Below are positions 62,501-64,000 of a stretch of DNA of 64,000 nt, piece by piece. Positions within the stretch are counted from its first letter, which is position 1, and each line of letters opens with the position of its first letter. The DNA is from Membranipora membranacea (Eukaryota > Bryozoa > Gymnolaemata > Cheilostomatida > Membraniporidae): assembly GCA_914767715.1 (NCBI GenBank), contig OU612065.1, forward strand, positions 9,674,001 through 9,738,000, read 5' to 3'. Below the pieces are notes generated by a model, which ran no database searches, was not told where the DNA came from, and saw nothing but the letters and a program-made list of their open reading frames with translations. Made by a program: the position numbers and the translations under genes.

Positions 62501-64000
62501 GAGAGGTGAGAAGATCATATAGCTTAATTCTGGGGGAAATCAGTCTTTGTCATGGATATATAACCACTTGTATTATTTATGGTATTTAAAAGAATATGGT
62601 GATGTTATTATCTCTCAATTGCTAGCAAAAACATCAAAGCTAGGGGAATATGTTGGGTTCTGATAGGAGAACATACACAGGACTTCCGCATTTTCTAACT
62701 CTGTGCTTGTTAGGAAATGCGTCAGTCCTATGAGAACATATAACAACATATTACATAGGCATGCAAACAATACTGGGTGTATGACATTTTGCAACAGGCA
62801 TGTATCACAAGATCTAGAGGTATGCATAAAAAATATCACAGCTGAGAGAAAATGTTAACATATATTAAATTAATAAAGACTAACACTAATTCTAGACACA
62901 AAACTGTGTCCATGAGCCAAGCTCGAACAGTAGTGCTCGTTAAATCTTTATACCAAATTTTTCTAATAACTAGCACGATTAAAACTAGAGCTGTCGGATG
63001 AGATCAAACTACAGATAAATTACTTGCAGGTTCTATTTGTCCATTATAGCAAAGTTGGAGAGTTCTTAGACCAGAAACCTGTCACTAAGCTTGAGCATCA
63101 TGACTATTTTCTGCTATTTTCAAGGGAGCTATGGACAACAGTTGCCGGGAAAATTTGACGAGCGATAGATTTTCACACACAGATTAGCACACGGTGTCTT
63201 ATAAATATACTAACTGGTCTCACTAGAGCCGTCACTTGATTCTGTGCAGAGGTAGAACATATGAGTTATAAATATAGTGAGAACAGAGATTAGAATGGGA
63301 AATATTTTTTTCCATCTATAATCAAGAGTGCAGACAACTTTAAATGCATGCTGTAGGAGCGTACATATTATGTAAAAAAATCTGATAGTGTTTCAGCCAT
63401 GAAATCTCAGCCGTCTGATCTATTACAGGAACAGTAAGGTAATTCTACAATCAATACACAACTGAAAATAGAATAAATATAACCTTGGCCGGTTCAGTGT
63501 TGCAGGGTAAAACTTGTTGTGCTTACCTGTTCACAGTTGAGATGATCACGAGGCACAGTTTTCATAATCTCTGTGTAAACTTCTTTTATTTCATCTCCAA
63601 GGAACAAATTTGAGTCTAGGTTTTTTACCATCGTACTGTCAATCTGTCAAAGAAGGTATAATCGGTGTCAGAGAACAATCATAAACGGTCAATATATCCA
63701 ACATTTTTATCTTTGAATTAAAAAATGTTTTTAGGTATAGGAAGTCAAAATGAACCGATAATGGCAGTAGTGTACAAAATTACGGCAGATAAATATCACT
63801 GTTCTAGCGACCAATTTCTGTTGTACCATCATCATCAGAGAGAACATAACTATCATGCCGATAATTAGCTGCCATTGATTATTAACAAAGACATAAAAAA
63901 AAATGTTATAACCAACCTCATCTAAGAGATTGTTGTACACTGTTGAGTGTTTGTTTATTGTTACATTCTCCATACATATTCGTTCAGAGACACGTATGTC
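56505..64000 (-). CDS. CCDC87: coiled-coil domain-containing protein 87 (5' incomplete)
   Basis: Sixteen exons in view: 63917-64000 (continues past the right edge), 63527-63643, 62206-62372, 61882-61974, 61402-61509, 61193-61231, 61083-61145, 60384-60446, 59792-59843, 58944-59126, 58572-58800, 57960-58174, 57526-57672, 57072-57248, 56854-56934, 56505-56651; 654 residues. All junctions are in frame. It matches the C-terminal two-thirds of vertebrate CCDC87: GDEIKEVYTEIM, INPSL, WWKGTVNSDDYMKYL then ETDYLGVI, DMAIKYSS, SDPNRFFEHG and GRPYLDKMKWDRTEMLYWLQ. In mammals CCDC87 is a testis protein needed for sperm acrosome shape; here the exons between ERARWSKT and ADLPAMV (61974-59792) add sequence not obvious in the human protein. 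The true start is outside the window. It is tail to tail with SMIM15. Confidence 0.92.
57783..57955. repeat. minisatellite in CCDC87 intron, ~26 bp unit
   Basis: Six or so imperfect copies of a unit containing ATCTGTGGGTTATGGTATCC, some shortened to GGTTATCTGTG. The array reaches within a few bases of the splice donor of the 57960-58174 exon. It produces a long artificial open frame on the plus strand. Confidence 0.85.
62429..62478 (-). other. possible cryptic or poison exon in CCDC87
   Basis: A 50 nt segment with a good acceptor (TTTGCTTGTAG) and perfect donor (CAG|GTAAGT) sits in the intron between the 63527 and 62206 exons. Including it shifts the frame and gives a stop within three codons of the next exon, whereas skipping it keeps the frame. 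Only 56 bp separate it from the next exon. Confidence 0.3.

Noticed and set aside
1-64000. CRISPR arrays, bacterial operons, tRNA or rRNA genes
   Set aside because: The window is eukaryotic; no regularly spaced repeat, no rRNA and no cloverleaf was recognised. A computed tRNA scan would be needed to exclude short tRNA genes.

Overview
This is nuclear DNA from an animal. Every protein gene except one is broken into many short exons by GT-AG introns of about 60-2000 bp. The set of genes (KIF7/KIF27-type kinesin, CCDC87, SMIM15, a harmonin-type domain) is metazoan. The sequence is A+T-rich, genes lie close together, and decayed non-LTR retrotransposons and foldback elements sit between and inside them. 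This fits an invertebrate or early-branching animal with a fairly compact genome; the species cannot be named from the sequence.

Layout from left to right: the edge of a gene with a harmonin-homology-like domain (minus, 1-292); about 5.5 kb with no recognised gene except retrotransposon remnants; NUDC (plus, 9 exons, 5797-8921); IDH3A (minus, 12 exons, 9187-13241), tail to tail with NUDC; a foldback element and two reverse-transcriptase relics (13.6-16.6 kb); RPS28 (plus, 17026-18859); an intronless DCXR (minus, 19448-20182); a repeat-bearing gap; a two-exon gene for a small secreted, cysteine-free basic protein that looks like a peptide precursor (minus, 23306-24305); a 3 kb gap; a 31-exon KIF7/KIF27-type kinesin (plus, 27648-50273); an unrecognised 188-residue protein (minus, 50776-51342); UTP23 (minus, 52188-54948), with a 775 bp near-perfect palindrome in intron 1; SMIM15 (plus, 55368-56273), head to head with UTP23; and CCDC87 (minus, 56505 to the right edge, 5' incomplete).

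The genes are mostly housekeeping (protein folding and dynein regulation, TCA cycle, ribosome and ribosome assembly, sugar reduction) or ciliary/sperm-related (kinesin, CCDC87). No operon-like arrangement is evident. Exon boundaries were placed by eye from splice consensus, reading-frame continuity across every junction and similarity to remembered vertebrate proteins; all exon chains given below stay in frame.

The observations most worth following are: (1) six genes carry a good 3' splice site only 1-32 nt before the start codon, which would fit spliced-leader trans-splicing; (2) the secreted peptide-precursor candidate; (3) the long palindrome whose arm ends beside the UTP23 intron-1 donor; and (4) a family of small dispersed hairpins built on AAGGAGT / ACTCCTT.
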